Source: Streptomyces antimycoticus
GTDB lineage: Bacteria > Actinomycetota > Actinomycetes > Streptomycetales > Streptomycetaceae
DNA: 64,000 bases
Reading direction: 5' to 3'
Assembly (NCBI RefSeq): GCF_005405925.1
Contig: NZ_BJHV01000001.1
Span: 5,890,001 to 5,954,000, forward strand
Part shown: in pieces, positions 37,017 to 47,316 of the stretch
How the letters are laid out: each line of letters starts with the position of its first letter
Numbering within the stretch: position 1 is the stretch's first letter
The notes under the pieces: generated by a model
The model's database searches: none
The model's input: only the letters and a program-made list of their open reading frames with translations
Told to the model about the DNA's origin: nothing
Made by a program: the position numbers and the translations under genes

Positions 37017-38108
37017 TCAGATTTGCTGACTCCATGTCTCATGTCGGTATGCGCCCGGCGTTGATCCGGTCCAGCGCCGGAACGCCCGGTGGAACGCCGT
37101 GTCCTCGGAGAAGCCGAGCCGTGCGGCCAGGTCGGCGATGGGCTCGACCCCCTCGGCCAGGCTGCTGACCGCCTCGTCGCGCCGCACGGTGTCCTTGAGC
37201 TCCTGGAAGGACGTGCCCTCCTCGCGCAGCCGCCGCCACAGCGTCGCCGGGCTGACCGCCAGCCGGGCGGCCACCTCGGGAAGCTCCGGGAGCCGCGCGG
37301 TGCGCCGGCCGCGTGAGTTCATCGCCGGGCCGCCGCGCGCCCGCAGTGCCCCGGTGAGCGCGTGCCGCACCTGCTCGGCCACGGTCGTCGCGTAGGCGCG
37401 ACGGCTGAGCAGCCCGGCGGGCGCGTGCCGCAGCAGCGTCCGGAGCGTGGACTCGTCCTGGACGACGGGGGCGGTCAGCCAGCGGCGGTCGAAACCGGCA
37501 GCGGTGCGCGGTGCGCCGAAGCGGGGCGGGCAGCCGAAGAGCGGCTCGTAGTCGGCGGCGTACGGGGGCGGGGGATAGGCGAACTGGGCCCACAGCAGCG
37601 GGATTCGGCGGCCGATCAGCCAGCCGGCGAGCCGGTGCCAGATGAGCATGAGCCATTCGGCCACGATGTGGTTCTCGGCCGCCGTAAGGCCGTCCGCATG
37701 CGGGCCCAGCCCGCCGCGCAGGGCGAACACCGCCTCCCGGCCGCGGTCCGCGCCGCGCTCCAGGGCCAGATTGGGCCCGCCGGGGAAGAGCCGGTAGAAG
37801 CGGGCCCCGCGCTCCACCGCCGTGCCGAGGTCGGGGCAGCCCAGCGAGGCGTAGCACATCATCGCGAAGGTGCCGGGGCGGCTGCGGATGGTCCCCAGCC
37901 CCAGGAACTCGTCCCCGGTGGCCCGGTGCAGGGCGCGCACCAGCCGGGCGAACTGCTCGGGGGAGACGCGGGCGCCGTCGTCGGTGAGCAGCAGCGGGGG
38001 TATCCGGGCCCGTTGCAGCAGGGGGACGGTGTCGAGGCCGAGCCGCTGCGCACCGCGCAGCGCGGCCCGCACATGGTGCACCGTCACCGTCCGCCGCCCG
38101 CGCCCCAT
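37017..38108 (-). CDS. AraC-family regulator (OruR/ArgR-like)
   Basis: A 363-residue AraC-type regulator with an N-terminal ligand domain of the Arabinose_bd (AraC_binding_2) kind (TVPLLQRARIPPLLLTDDGARVSPEQFARLVRAL). The C-terminal double helix-turn-helix reads VAARLAVSPATLWRRLREEGTSFQELKDTVRRDEA and IADLAARLGFSEDTAFHRAFRRWTGSTPGAYR. ATG 38108 is preferred; TTG 38114 is in frame. Its 3' end lies 100 bp upstream of the lipase on the same strand, so the lipase may be its target. The effector is unknown. Confidence 0.88.
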   Translation of the reverse strand: MGRGRRTVTVHHVRAALRGAQRLGLDTVPLLQRARIPPLLLTDDGARVSPEQFARLVRALHRATGDEFLGLGTIRSRPGTFAMMCYASLGCPDLGTAVERGARFYRLFPGGPNLALERGADRGREAVFALRGGLGPHADGLTAAENHIVAEWLMLIWHRLAGWLIGRRIPLLWAQFAYPPPPYAADYEPLFGCPPRFGAPRTAAGFDRRWLTAPVVQDESTLRTLLRHAPAGLLSRRAYATTVAEQVRHALTGALRARGGPAMNSRGRRTARLPELPEVAARLAVSPATLWRRLREEGTSFQELKDTVRRDEAVSSLAEGVEPIADLAARLGFSEDTAFHRAFRRWTGSTPGAYRHETWSQQI

Positions 38109-38170
38109 GGTCAAAACCGTAGCCCGATCGGGGCGTTGCGTCAGCGGTGCGTCGCTGGACCCCTACACGG

Positions 38171-38247
38171 CGTGAGCACCTTAAGGGCGGCGCGAGCCCC
38201 TTCATGCCGGGTGAGTGCCTTGAGTCGAGGAGGGCGTGAGCGCCTTA
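38171..38247. repeat. Four short irregular repeats before the cupin gene
   Basis: Copies of CGTGAGYRCCTTR start at about 38171, 38191, 38210 and 38235, spaced 19-25 bp. The array fills the divergent AraC/cupin gap. Confidence 0.45.
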
Positions 38248-38295
38248 CGGGCTATCCTCGACGGCCCGGACGGACCTGTGAGAGCGGTGAGGGAC

Positions 38296-38742
38296 ATGAC
38301 CACGACCCGGCGGCCCGCGACAGCCGAATGGCTCGGTCTCGAGCCCCATCCGGAGGGCGGCTGGTACCGGGAGACCTGGCGCAGCGATGTCACGGTGCGG
38401 CCGCCGGGGTACGAGGGCGAGCGCGCGTCGGCCACGGCGATCTACTTCCTGCTGACTCCCGGTGAGGAGTCCCGCTGGCATGTGGTGCGCTCGGCGGAGC
38501 TGTGGCTGTGGCACAGCGGCGGCCCGCTGCGGCTCCGGCTGGGCGGTACGGGCGACGGCCCGGATGCGGCCCCCACCGAGCTGGTCCTGGGCCCCGATAT
38601 CGCCGCCGGCCAGCGGCCCCAGGTCGTCGTCCCGCCGGGCACCTGGCAGTCGGCCCGTCCGGTGTCGGACGAGGAGGTCCTGGTGAGCTGTGTGGTCTCC
38701 CCGGGCTTCGACTTTGCCGACTTCCGGTTGCTGGAGGACTGA
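38296..38742 (+). CDS. Cupin_5 (DUF985) family protein
   Basis: A 148-residue single cupin of the DUF985 family. The segments LGLEPHPEGGWYRETWRSD, TAIYFLLTPGEESRWHVVRSAELWLWHSGG (first cupin motif) and VVVPPGTWQSARPV (second) are characteristic. ATG 38296 has GAGGG two bases upstream; the longer frame from GTG 38236 runs through short repeats and is unlikely. Function is unknown, though related proteins are sugar-epimerase-like. A purine-rich stretch and a hairpin follow. Confidence 0.85.
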   Translation: MTTTRRPATAEWLGLEPHPEGGWYRETWRSDVTVRPPGYEGERASATAIYFLLTPGEESRWHVVRSAELWLWHSGGPLRLRLGGTGDGPDAAPTELVLGPDIAAGQRPQVVVPPGTWQSARPVSDEEVLVSCVVSPGFDFADFRLLED

Positions 38743-38815
38743 CCGTCCCCGCGAGGCTCCGGGAAAGGCAGAAAGCCAGAAAGGGCGGAGTAGAGCGAGA
38801 AGAGGCGGAAAAGGC

Positions 38816-38854
38816 AGGAGCCCCGCTTCCCGCCAGGCGGGGAGCAGGGCTCCT
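38816..38854. terminator. Long hairpin between cupin and cold-shock genes
   Basis: Arms of about 18 nt with one internal mismatch and a 1-2-nt turn. It lies between convergent genes, 18 bp past the cold-shock stop. Confidence 0.75.
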
Positions 38855-38871
38855 TAGGTGGTGCTGCTGGA

Positions 38872-39075
38872 TCAGACGGCGCTGACGTTCTCCGCCTGGG
38901 GGCCCTTCGGACCCTGAGTGACGTCGAAGGTCACGGCCTGGTTCTCCTCAAGAGAACGGAAGCCGGTCGCGTTGATCGCGGAGTAGTGAACGAAGACATC
39001 GGGGCCGCCGCCGTCTTGGGCGATGAAGCCGAAGCCCTTCTCGGCGTTGAACCACTTGACGGTTCCGGTAGCCAT
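38872..39075 (-). CDS. Cold-shock domain protein
   Basis: A 67-residue single cold-shock domain. RNP1 (KGFGFI) and RNP2 (VFVHYSAI) are intact, and the start [18 protein letters not shown] is canonical. It binds single-stranded RNA and DNA as an RNA chaperone. ATG 39075 has AAGGAGGG at good spacing. A long untranslated leader is likely, because AT-richer sequence with a perfect 9-bp hairpin (39140-39166) precedes the gene, as is usual for cold-shock mRNAs. Confidence 0.95.
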   Translation of the reverse strand: MATGTVKWFNAEKGFGFIAQDGGGPDVFVHYSAINATGFRSLEENQAVTFDVTQGPKGPQAENVSAV

Positions 39076-39139
39076 AAGCCCTCCTTGGGCCAAAGGGTTG
39101 CCCTGCTCCAGAACCTGCAAGAAGTCTGAAAACTACAAA

Positions 39140-39166
39140 AGCCTGCGGTTACATGCTCCGCAGGCT
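39140..39166 (-). promoter_or_regulatory. Hairpin in the cold-shock leader region
   Basis: AGCCTGCGG pairs perfectly with CCGCAGGCT, with a 9-nt loop, 65 bp upstream of the cold-shock ATG. It could be a leader structure or the terminator of an upstream transcript. The rest of 39076-39377 holds an AT-rich stretch and the mqnA promoter region, with no gene seen. Confidence 0.5.
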
Positions 39167-39209
39167 CTGTACTGCAAGGAAACCAAACTGCAACTTGCGG
39201 CGAGCCTAG

Positions 39210-40289
<1,080 letters not shown>

Positions 40290-40394
40290 GCCGACCCGAG
40301 CCGACCCGACCTGACCTTCCGGACCGCACCGACCTGCGTGGATGGCGGGAACACCCCCTAAGCTGGATCGGCGCACGGAGGGGGAGGCAACGCG

Positions 40395-42181
40395 ATGGAT
40401 CCGCTGGGAGCGGACGATCCGCAGGTCATCGGCGCGTACCGGCTGCTCGGACGGCTCGGTTCGGGCGGGATGGGCCGGGTCTTTGTGGGACGCAGCGCGG
40501 GCGGGCGCACGGTAGCGGTGAAGGTTGTGCACGCCCATTTCGCGATGGACGAGGAGTTCCGCGCCCGGTTCCGGCGCGAGGTCGATGCCGCGCGCCGGGT
40601 CGGCGGCGCCTTTACCGCGCCGGTCCTGGACGCCGACCCGGAGGCACGCATTCCGTGGGTGGCCACCGGCTATGTGGCGGGCCCTCCGCTCAACCAGGCC
40701 GTGTCCGACGAGGGGCCGTTGCCCGAATCGGCGGTGCGGGCCCTGGGCGCGGGACTCGCCGAGGCCCTGGCCGCGGTGCACGCCCTCGGCCTGGTCCACC
40801 GCGACGTCAAGCCGTCCAATGTGCTGCTCGCGCTCGACGGTCCGCGGCTGATCGACTTCGGCATCGCCCGGGCCACCGAGGGCACGGTGTCGCTGACCTC
40901 GACCGGCGCCTCCATCGGCTCGCCCGGCTATATGGCGCCCGAGCAGATCCTGGGCGAGGGCGTCGAGGGCGCGGCCGATGTCTTCTCCCTGGGCGCGGTG
41001 CTGGCGTACGCGGCGACCGGCAAGCCGCCGTTCCCGGGCGACACTTCGGCCGCGCTGCTCTACAAGGTGGTGCACGACGAGCCCAAGCTCGGCCCCGAGC
41101 TGACCGGGGAGCTGCGCGATCTGGTCGCCGCGTGCCTCGCCAAGAACCCGGCCGACCGCCCCACCCCCGAGCGGATCGTGCGGCGCCTCGCCCCGAGGAC
41201 GGCGCCTCGGGGCTCGCGCGGCCGGGCTGGCTGCCGGGGGCGCTGGTCGAGCGGGTGAGCCGGCAGGTGGTGGAGCTGCTCGACCTGGAGGCGGAGGCCG
41301 TGGCCCTGCCGCCGGCGGCCGAGCGGCCCGCCATAGGGTCGTCCGCCATAGGGCCGTCCCCGGCCGGGCCGTCGGCCATGGAGCCACCCGCCGCCGGGCC
41401 CTCCACCACCCGGCCGCCCGCCGAGGACTCCCCGACCCCGCCGCCCACCCCGGCCCCGGGTTCACCCCTGCTGGGTGCCTTCGGCCCGCCCGACCCGTCG
41501 TACGCCAACGGGCTGCCCCCGAAGGACCGGCCGGCCGGGCCCCCGCTCCCCTCCCCGCCGTCCCCGCCGTCCCCGCCGTCGGCGAAACCGGGCGGCCGCA
41601 GTGTCGCGCTCTCCGCCGCCGTCGGCGGTAAGAAGCGCCCCAAGGCGCTGAGCTGCACGCTGGTGCTGTCCGTCGCGGGCGCGCTGGCCGTGGCGACGAC
41701 CGCCGCCGTGCTCTTCAAGGTGCTGCCCGGCGGCTCCGCCGACAACAACGACCAGGGCGCCGCGGACCCCCACGCCTCCGCCACCGAGCGGAACCCGGGA
41801 GACGGAGGTTCTGATGGCTCCGGGAAGGGCGCCGTGCCCAAGGCGTTCCTCGGCACCTGGCAGGGCGATCTGACCTCGGACTCGGGCATCCCGGTGGGCA
41901 CCTTGACCATCACCTTCCGGCAGGGGCGGACCGGACAGGACGTCGCCAGCGGCCGGGTCAAGCTGTCGGTGCTGCGCTGCGACAGCACCTGGAAGCTGGT
42001 CTCGGCGGCCCCGAAACAACTCCACCTCGACGCGCGCCTGAAGGGCTCCGAGCCCCAGCAGGGGTGCAGCGACGCCTCGACGGACGAGCAGTTCACCCTC
42101 ACCTCCGACGGCGCGCTCAGCTACAAGGCGAAGGACGAGCAGGCGGGTGACCCCACGGGCACGCTGCGCAAGCTCGAATGA
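40395..42181 (+). CDS. Transmembrane Ser/Thr protein kinase (one-base frameshift)
   Basis: Hanks-type receptor-like kinase. The kinase domain (residues 14-270) has P-loop GSGGMGRVF, ATP Lys 43 (VAVKVV), catalytic HRDVKPSN (Asp 137), DFGIAR (154-159) and SPGYMAPEQ. The frame breaks at a CCCC run (41191-41194): RRLAP and EDGASGLARPGW join when one C is added, giving about 595 residues. A Pro/Ala/Ser linker, one transmembrane helix (SVAGALAVATTAAVLFKVL) and an extracellular domain (FLGTWQGDLTSDSGIPVGTL) with several beta strands and two cysteines follow. ATG 40395 has GGGAGG upstream. The extracellular part has no PASTA repeats, so its signal is unknown. Confidence 0.85.
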
Positions 42182-42286
42182 GCGGGGCGGGCTGCACTGA
42201 TGTGCCCGCCACGTACTCGTACAGGCGTACAGGCGCTGGCGTACGCTGGGTCGGTCCACCCATAAACCTCCGAAAGGTACGCCCCG

Positions 42287-43486
42287 GTGACCGCAAACGC
42301 AGAGGTGCAGGTAGTCCTCGACCGCGCCGCCGACGGGGGTCGGATCACCCCACAAGAGGCGCTCGACCTTTACCGCTCGGCTCCGCTGCACGCGCTGGGG
42401 GCCGCCGCCGACGCCGTCCGGCGGCGTCGCTACGCCGGCACCGAGCACATCGCGACGTACATCATCGAACGGAACATCAACTACACCAACGTCTGCGTGA
42501 CGGCGTGCAAGTTCTGCGCCTTCTACGCCGCGCCGAAGGACACCGCGAAGGGCTGGAGCCGCGATCTCGACGACATCCTGCGGCGCTGCGCGGAGACCGT
42601 CGAGCTGGGCGGCACGCAGATCATGTTCCAGGGCGGCCACCACCCGGACTACGGCGTGGAGTACTACGAGGAGCACTTCTCGGCCATCAAGAAGGCGTTC
42701 CCGCAGCTGGTGATCCACTCGCTGGGGGCGTCCGAGGTCGAGCACATGGCGCGGATCTCGGGTGTCTCGGCCGAGGAGGCCATCCGCCGTATCCACGCGG
42801 CCGGCCTCGACTCCTTCGCGGGCGCGGGCGCCGAGCTGCTGCCCGAGCGGCCGCGCAAGGCCATCGCACCGCTGAAGGAGTCCGGCGAGCGCTGGCTGGA
42901 GATCATGGAGATCGCCCATAACCTCGGCGTGGAGTCCACCTCCACCATGCTGATGGGCACCGGCGAGACCAACGCCGAGCGGATCGAGCACATCCGCATG
43001 ATCCGCGATGTGCAGGACCGTACGGGCGGCTTCCGCGCCTTCATCCCGTACACCTACCAGCCCGAGAACAACCATCTGAAGGGCCAGACGCAGGCGACCG
43101 TCTTCGAGTACCTGCGGATGATCGCCATCGCCCGGCTCTTCCTCGACAACGTCGCCCATATCCAGGGTTCCTGGCTGACCGTCGGCAAGGAGGCCGGCCA
43201 GCTGGCCCTGCACTACGGGGCGGACGACCTCGGCTCGGTGATGCTGGAGGAGAACGTGGTCTCCTCGGCCGGCGCCCGCCACCGCTCCAACCGGATGGAG
43301 CTGCTCCACCTCATCCGCGCGGCCGGCCGGGTCCCCGCGCAGCGCGCGACGACGTACGAGCACTTGGTGGTGCACGACGACCCGGCGAACGACCCGGTCG
43401 ACGACCACGTCGTCTCGCATCTGTCCTCGACGGCGATCGACGGTGGCACGGCCCACCCCGAGCTGACGGTGATCCAGGCGTCCTGA
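42287..43486 (+). CDS. mqnC: Cyclic dehypoxanthinyl futalosine synthase MqnC
   Basis: Radical SAM enzyme that cyclises dehypoxanthinyl futalosine in menaquinone synthesis. The 399-residue protein has cluster motif CVTACKFC (Cys 70, 74 and 77), GTQIMFQGGHHPDYGVEYYE, FAGAGAELLPERPRKAI, and a C-terminal EENVVSSAGARHRSNRMEL, all as in MqnC. GTG 42287 follows AAAGGTA. Direct repeats of CGTACAGG near 42219-42236 precede it. The next gene starts inside its stop codon, so translation is coupled. MqnB and MqnD, the steps before and after, are not in the window. Confidence 0.93.
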   Translation: MTANAEVQVVLDRAADGGRITPQEALDLYRSAPLHALGAAADAVRRRRYAGTEHIATYIIERNINYTNVCVTACKFCAFYAAPKDTAKGWSRDLDDILRRCAETVELGGTQIMFQGGHHPDYGVEYYEEHFSAIKKAFPQLVIHSLGASEVEHMARISGVSAEEAIRRIHAAGLDSFAGAGAELLPERPRKAIAPLKESGERWLEIMEIAHNLGVESTSTMLMGTGETNAERIEHIRMIRDVQDRTGGFRAFIPYTYQPENNHLKGQTQATVFEYLRMIAIARLFLDNVAHIQGSWLTVGKEAGQLALHYGADDLGSVMLEENVVSSAGARHRSNRMELLHLIRAAGRVPAQRATTYEHLVVHDDPANDPVDDHVVSHLSSTAIDGGTAHPELTVIQAS

Positions 43487-43935
43487 TGCTCACGCTCCAC
43501 GCGGCGCCCGTCGTCCGGCACACCCCTGACGACGCGGCGCCGCTGCACGACGCCGCCGTCGCGGTCGACGGCGACCGCATCGCGGCCATCGGCCCCCTGG
43601 AGGAGCTGCGGCGGAGCTATCCGCGGGCCCGGGTGCGGGAGTGGCCCGGGGAGCTCGGCCCGGCCCTCGTCCACGAGGGCCCGGTGCCCGACGCACCCAG
43701 CCCACGGGAGCGGATCCACGCCCTGCTGCGGCGGGGCGCGACCGCCGTCCTCGCGCACCACCTCGGGGACGCCGAGCTGCGCGCGGCCGCCCACCGGGGC
43801 GGTATCACCGTCCTGGACCGGCCCCGGCCGCCCGTCCTGGCCCCGGCGGGCCGCGCGGACCTGGCCGTCTTCGACGCGGACGGCGCGTGCCTGGCCACGG
43901 TGGTGGCGGGGCGGCTGGTGCACCGGCGCCGCTGA
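43486..43935 (+). CDS. Amidohydrolase composite-domain protein (imidazolonepropionase-like)
   Basis: A 149-residue protein whose start [35 protein letters not shown] resembles the N-terminal beta-sandwich of imidazolonepropionase and related amidohydrolases. The end [25 protein letters not shown] resembles the C-terminal strands that close the same small domain. The catalytic TIM barrel, including HxH metal ligands, is missing; instead a short helical linker ([20 protein letters not shown]) joins the halves. It starts on the mqnC stop (TGATG), so a role linked to MqnC is plausible. It cannot be a conventional amidohydrolase. Confidence 0.72.
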   Translation: MLTLHAAPVVRHTPDDAAPLHDAAVAVDGDRIAAIGPLEELRRSYPRARVREWPGELGPALVHEGPVPDAPSPRERIHALLRRGATAVLAHHLGDAELRAAAHRGGITVLDRPRPPVLAPAGRADLAVFDADGACLATVVAGRLVHRRR

Positions 43936-43990
43936 GGCACGCCGGGGCCCCGGGCGGGGGCGCGGGGCGCGGGAGGTGAACAATGGGGGC

Positions 43991-44683
43991 GTGAGCCGAG
44001 CATCCCTGGACAAGCAGCCGCACGAAGTCGCCGCCATGTTCGACGGCGTGGCGGCCAAATACGACCTCACCAACGATGTGCTGTCGCTCGGGCAGGCCCG
44101 GCTGTGGCGCAAGGCGGTCGCCCGGGCCGTGAACGCGCGCGCCGGTGAGCGGGTGCTCGACCTCGCCGCCGGTACGGGGACGTCCTCGCTGCCCTTCCAG
44201 GCGGCGGGCGCGTACGTGGTGCCGTGCGACTTCTCGCTCGGGATGCTCCGGGAGGGCAAGAAGCGCCATCCGCGGCTGCCGCTGACGGCGGGCGACGCGA
44301 CCCGGCTGCCCTTCGCGGACGGGGTCTTCGACGCCGTCACGATCTCCTTCGGGCTGCGCAACATCCAGGACACGCAGGGGGCGCTGCGCGAGATGCTGCG
44401 GGTGACCCGGCCCGGCGGACGGGTCGTCATCTGCGAGTTCAGCCACCCCACATGGGAGCCGTTCCGCACGGTCTACAGCGAGTATCTGATGCGCGCGCTG
44501 CCGCCGATCGCGACGTCGGTCAGCAGCAACCCGGACGCGTATGTCTACCTCGCCGAGTCCATCCGCGCCTGGCCCGACCAGCCCCGTCTCGCCGCCCGGC
44601 TGCGGTCGGCGGGCTGGGAGCGGCCGGCCTGGCGCAACCTCACCGGCGGCGTGGTGGCCCTCCACCGGGCGTACAAGCCGTAA
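43991..44683 (+). CDS. menG: Demethylmenaquinone methyltransferase
   Basis: SAM-dependent UbiE/MenG C-methyltransferase, the final ring step of menaquinone synthesis. The 230-residue protein has [22 protein letters not shown], motif [26 protein letters not shown], the [17 protein letters not shown] signature and [16 protein letters not shown] 43991 starts the family-like sequence ([17 protein letters not shown]). It is followed by 20-bp tandem repeats carrying its stop-codon context and then by the reductase that may act on the same lipid. Confidence 0.92.
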   Translation: MSRASLDKQPHEVAAMFDGVAAKYDLTNDVLSLGQARLWRKAVARAVNARAGERVLDLAAGTGTSSLPFQAAGAYVVPCDFSLGMLREGKKRHPRLPLTAGDATRLPFADGVFDAVTISFGLRNIQDTQGALREMLRVTRPGGRVVICEFSHPTWEPFRTVYSEYLMRALPPIATSVSSNPDAYVYLAESIRAWPDQPRLAARLRSAGWERPAWRNLTGGVVALHRAYKP

Positions 44684-44750
44684 GGCGGCTAGGCGGCCAC
44701 GAACGCGGCAACGTGCCGTAAGGCGGCCGTACGTGCCGTAAGGCGGCCAT
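44677..44750. repeat. Tandem repeats carrying the menG stop-codon context
   Basis: GCCGTAAGGCGGC, which holds the menG TAA, is repeated in two adjacent 20-bp units at 44711-44730 and 44731-44750 (ACGTGCCGTAAGGCGGCC plus two variable bases). Each unit repeats the stop. Confidence 0.8.
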
Positions 44751-44898
44751 GGGCGGTCCCCGGCCGGGCCGTGGGGGACGGCACCTTGCTGCCCTTCGCG
44801 CCCCTTCGCGAGTGCCGGAGTTTCGCCCCACATAGACTGCAGCTGTCCAGTGCCCGGCGTGACCGGCACGCCGTTACCGAGGCTTGGGGAGACCCCGC

Positions 44899-46209
44899 GT
44901 GAGCGAGACCGCACCCACCGAGAGCGCGTCCTTTGGGATCTCGGAGCGCAGCGCCGATGTGATCGTCGTCGGCGCCGGACCGGCCGGCTCCACCACCGCG
45001 TACCACCTCGCCAAGGCGGGGCTGGATGTGCTGCTGCTGGAGAAGACGGCCTTTCCGCGCGAGAAGGTGTGCGGTGACGGGCTGACCCCGCGCGCCACCA
45101 AGCAGCTCGTGGCCATGGGCATCGACATCTCCGAGGAGGCGGGCTGGCTGCGCAACCGGGGCCTGCGGATCATCGCGGGCGGGGTGCGGCTGCAGCTCGA
45201 CTGGCCGGAGCTGGCCGCCTACCCCAACTACGGCCTGGTCCGTAAGCGCGACGACTTCGACGAGCAGCTGGCGCGGCAGGCGCAGAAGGCCGGGGCCCGG
45301 CTGTACGAGCGCTGCAATGTGGGCGCCCCGATCACCGACGACCGCACCGGCCGGATCACCGGGGTGCACGCGAAGCTGGGCGAGGAGAAGACGCCCGTCA
45401 CCTTCCACGCGCCCCTGGTGGTCGCCGCCGACGGCAACTCCACCCGGCTCTCGCTCGCCATGGGGCTGCACCGGCGCGAGGACCGTCCGATGGGCGTGGC
45501 CGTGCGGACGTACTTCACCTCGCCCCGCCATGACGACGACTACCTGGAGTCCTGGCTGGAGTTGTGGGACCGGCGCGGTGCGCAGGACCGGCTGCTGCCC
45601 GGCTACGGCTGGATCTTCGGCATGGGCGACGGCACGAGCAATGTGGGCCTGGGCGTCCTCAACACCTCGTCCTCCTTCAAGGAGCTCGACTGGCGCGAGG
45701 TCCTCAAGGCGTGGTGCGCCTCGATGCCGGAGGACTGGGGCTACACCCCGGAGAACATGACCGGTCCGATCCGCGGCGCCGCGCTCCCAATGGCCTTCAA
45801 CCGGCAGCCGCACTACACCCGCGGGCTGCTGCTCGTCGGTGACGCGGGCGGCATGGTCAACCCGTTCAACGGCGAGGGCATCGCCTATGCGATGGAATCC
45901 GGGCAGATCGCCGCGGACGTGATCGTGCAGGCCCATGCCCGCGCCACCGCCTCCCAGCGCGAACTGGCCCTCCAGCGCTACCCGAAGGTCCTCAAGGACA
46001 CCTACGGCGGCTATTACACGCTGGGCCGGGCGTTCGTGAAGCTGATCGGCAATCCGAAGGTCATGAAGCTGGCGGCGCAGCGCGGGCTGACGCATCCGAT
46101 GCTGATGCGGTTCACCCTGAAGCTGCTGGCGAATCTGACGGATCCGACGGGCGGCGACGCGATGGACCGCATCATCAACGGCCTCACCAAGGTGACTCCG
46201 CGAGCTTGA
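44899..46209 (+). CDS. Geranylgeranyl-reductase-family flavoprotein (possible menaquinone reductase MenJ)
   Basis: FAD-dependent reductase of 436 residues. The N-terminal dinucleotide fold is VIVVGAGPAGSTTAYHLAKAG (residues 21-41), followed by the family signature FPREKVCGDGLTPRA, a middle VVAADGNSTRLSLAMG, and GLLLVGDAGGMVNPFNGEGIAYAMESG. Members saturate isoprenoid double bonds. Next to menG, a menaquinone-tail reductase such as mycobacterial MenJ is the most likely role, since Streptomyces make partly saturated menaquinones. GTG 44899 starts a short nonconserved N-terminus. Confidence 0.85.
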   Translation: MSETAPTESASFGISERSADVIVVGAGPAGSTTAYHLAKAGLDVLLLEKTAFPREKVCGDGLTPRATKQLVAMGIDISEEAGWLRNRGLRIIAGGVRLQLDWPELAAYPNYGLVRKRDDFDEQLARQAQKAGARLYERCNVGAPITDDRTGRITGVHAKLGEEKTPVTFHAPLVVAADGNSTRLSLAMGLHRREDRPMGVAVRTYFTSPRHDDDYLESWLELWDRRGAQDRLLPGYGWIFGMGDGTSNVGLGVLNTSSSFKELDWREVLKAWCASMPEDWGYTPENMTGPIRGAALPMAFNRQPHYTRGLLLVGDAGGMVNPFNGEGIAYAMESGQIAADVIVQAHARATASQRELALQRYPKVLKDTYGGYYTLGRAFVKLIGNPKVMKLAAQRGLTHPMLMRFTLKLLANLTDPTGGDAMDRIINGLTKVTPRA

Positions 46210-46281
46210 CGGCCCGTCCGGACGCCGCCGCGTGCCCGTGTCCGGACGCCCCTGCCGCGTGTACGTCCGGCGGTCCGGCCG

Positions 46282-47063
46282 CTAGGCCCCCGGGCCGCCG
46301 CTCGCGATGACGCCGAACGGCGCCCGGACCACATCCGCCAGCCAGGCCATCCGGCCGATCCCCTCGGCCGACATGGCCGGCATCAGCACGGAACCGCCCA
46401 GGTCCTGCCCCTTGGCCACCACCGCGTCGCAGTCCGCCACCTCGAAGTACGGCAGCCACTGCGGCGGTGTCGAATGCCCCTCCTGGAGCTGGGCGACGCC
46501 GCCGAAGGAGCCCTCCCGGCCGGCGCCGGTGGTCATCAGCACCGTGTACGACCCGCCGGGGAAGGACATCTCCTCGGCGTCCCAGCCGAAGACCTTGCGG
46601 TAGAAGGCCAGGTCCTTGGGGGATCGGGGGAGTGGAGCTCGGTCCAGCACAGGGTGCCGGGGTCGTTGACCGCGTCCAGCCCCGCCGTCCTGCCGGGCTG
46701 CCAGATGGCGAAACGGGCCCCGCCGGGGTCGGTGAACTGGGCCATCCGCCCCTCCTCGAAGACGTCGAACGGAGCGAGCCGCACCGTGCCGCCCGACTGC
46801 TCGACGGTCCGCGCGGTCGCCTCGGCGTCACGGGTGTGGAAATACGGCGTCCAGGCGGACCGTGCGCCCTCCTCGGTGAGCGGACCGACGGCGGCGACGG
46901 TCTCGCGGCCCAGGGTGAAGAAGCCGTACCCGCCCGCTTCGGGGCCGGCCGACTCGAAGCGCCAGCCCATCAGGGAGCCGTAGAAGGCCACGGCCGCTTC
47001 GGTGTCGGCGGCGCCCAGATCGAGCCAGTTGGGGGCGCCGGGGACGTAATCGGTGGTGAGCAT
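46282..47063 (-). CDS. Double VOC-domain protein (one-base frameshift)
   Basis: Glyoxalase/bleomycin-resistance (VOC) superfamily protein with two tandem modules: residues 1-120 (APNWLDLGAADTEAAVAFYGSLMGW) and about 135-260 (TLCWTELHSPDPPKDLAFYRKVFGW). The frame breaks in the G runs at 46618-46630 on the + strand; one added base restores the junction SPDPPKDLAFY, giving about 260 residues. The repeat of W-(L/E)-x(4-6)-AFY in both modules supports the join. ATG 47063 is a good start. Such tandem VOC proteins are often annotated as hydroxylases without proof; function is unknown. Confidence 0.82.
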
Positions 47064-47316
47064 GGGCGCTCCTTCGACGGTCGAGCGCGAAGACGCGGGA
47101 AGTTCTGCCGGCGGTTGCCTCGTTCTGTCCGGGATTGCCTCGTTACTCAGTCTGGCACCGGGCACCGACGGCCGCCGCCGGGCTCGACATGACGTCGTCG
47201 TGGGGCGTGGTGACAATGAAGGCAGGGGGCGCCGTGCGCGCGAGCCGCGGTGACGCCGGATCGATGGGGCTCACAGGGCCGGATCCACCGCCGGTGGGCC
47301 TGGCAGGAGGTACACC

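Noticed and set aside
35716..37035. Long frame overlapping the secreted lipase in another phase
   Set aside because: Arg/Gly/Pro-rich translation without motifs; the lipase frame has a signal peptide and a full catalytic triad.
43486..43935. Truncated amidohydrolase pseudogene
   Set aside because: Both ends of the small composite domain are intact and the start is coupled to mqnC, which fits a functional compact protein better than decay.
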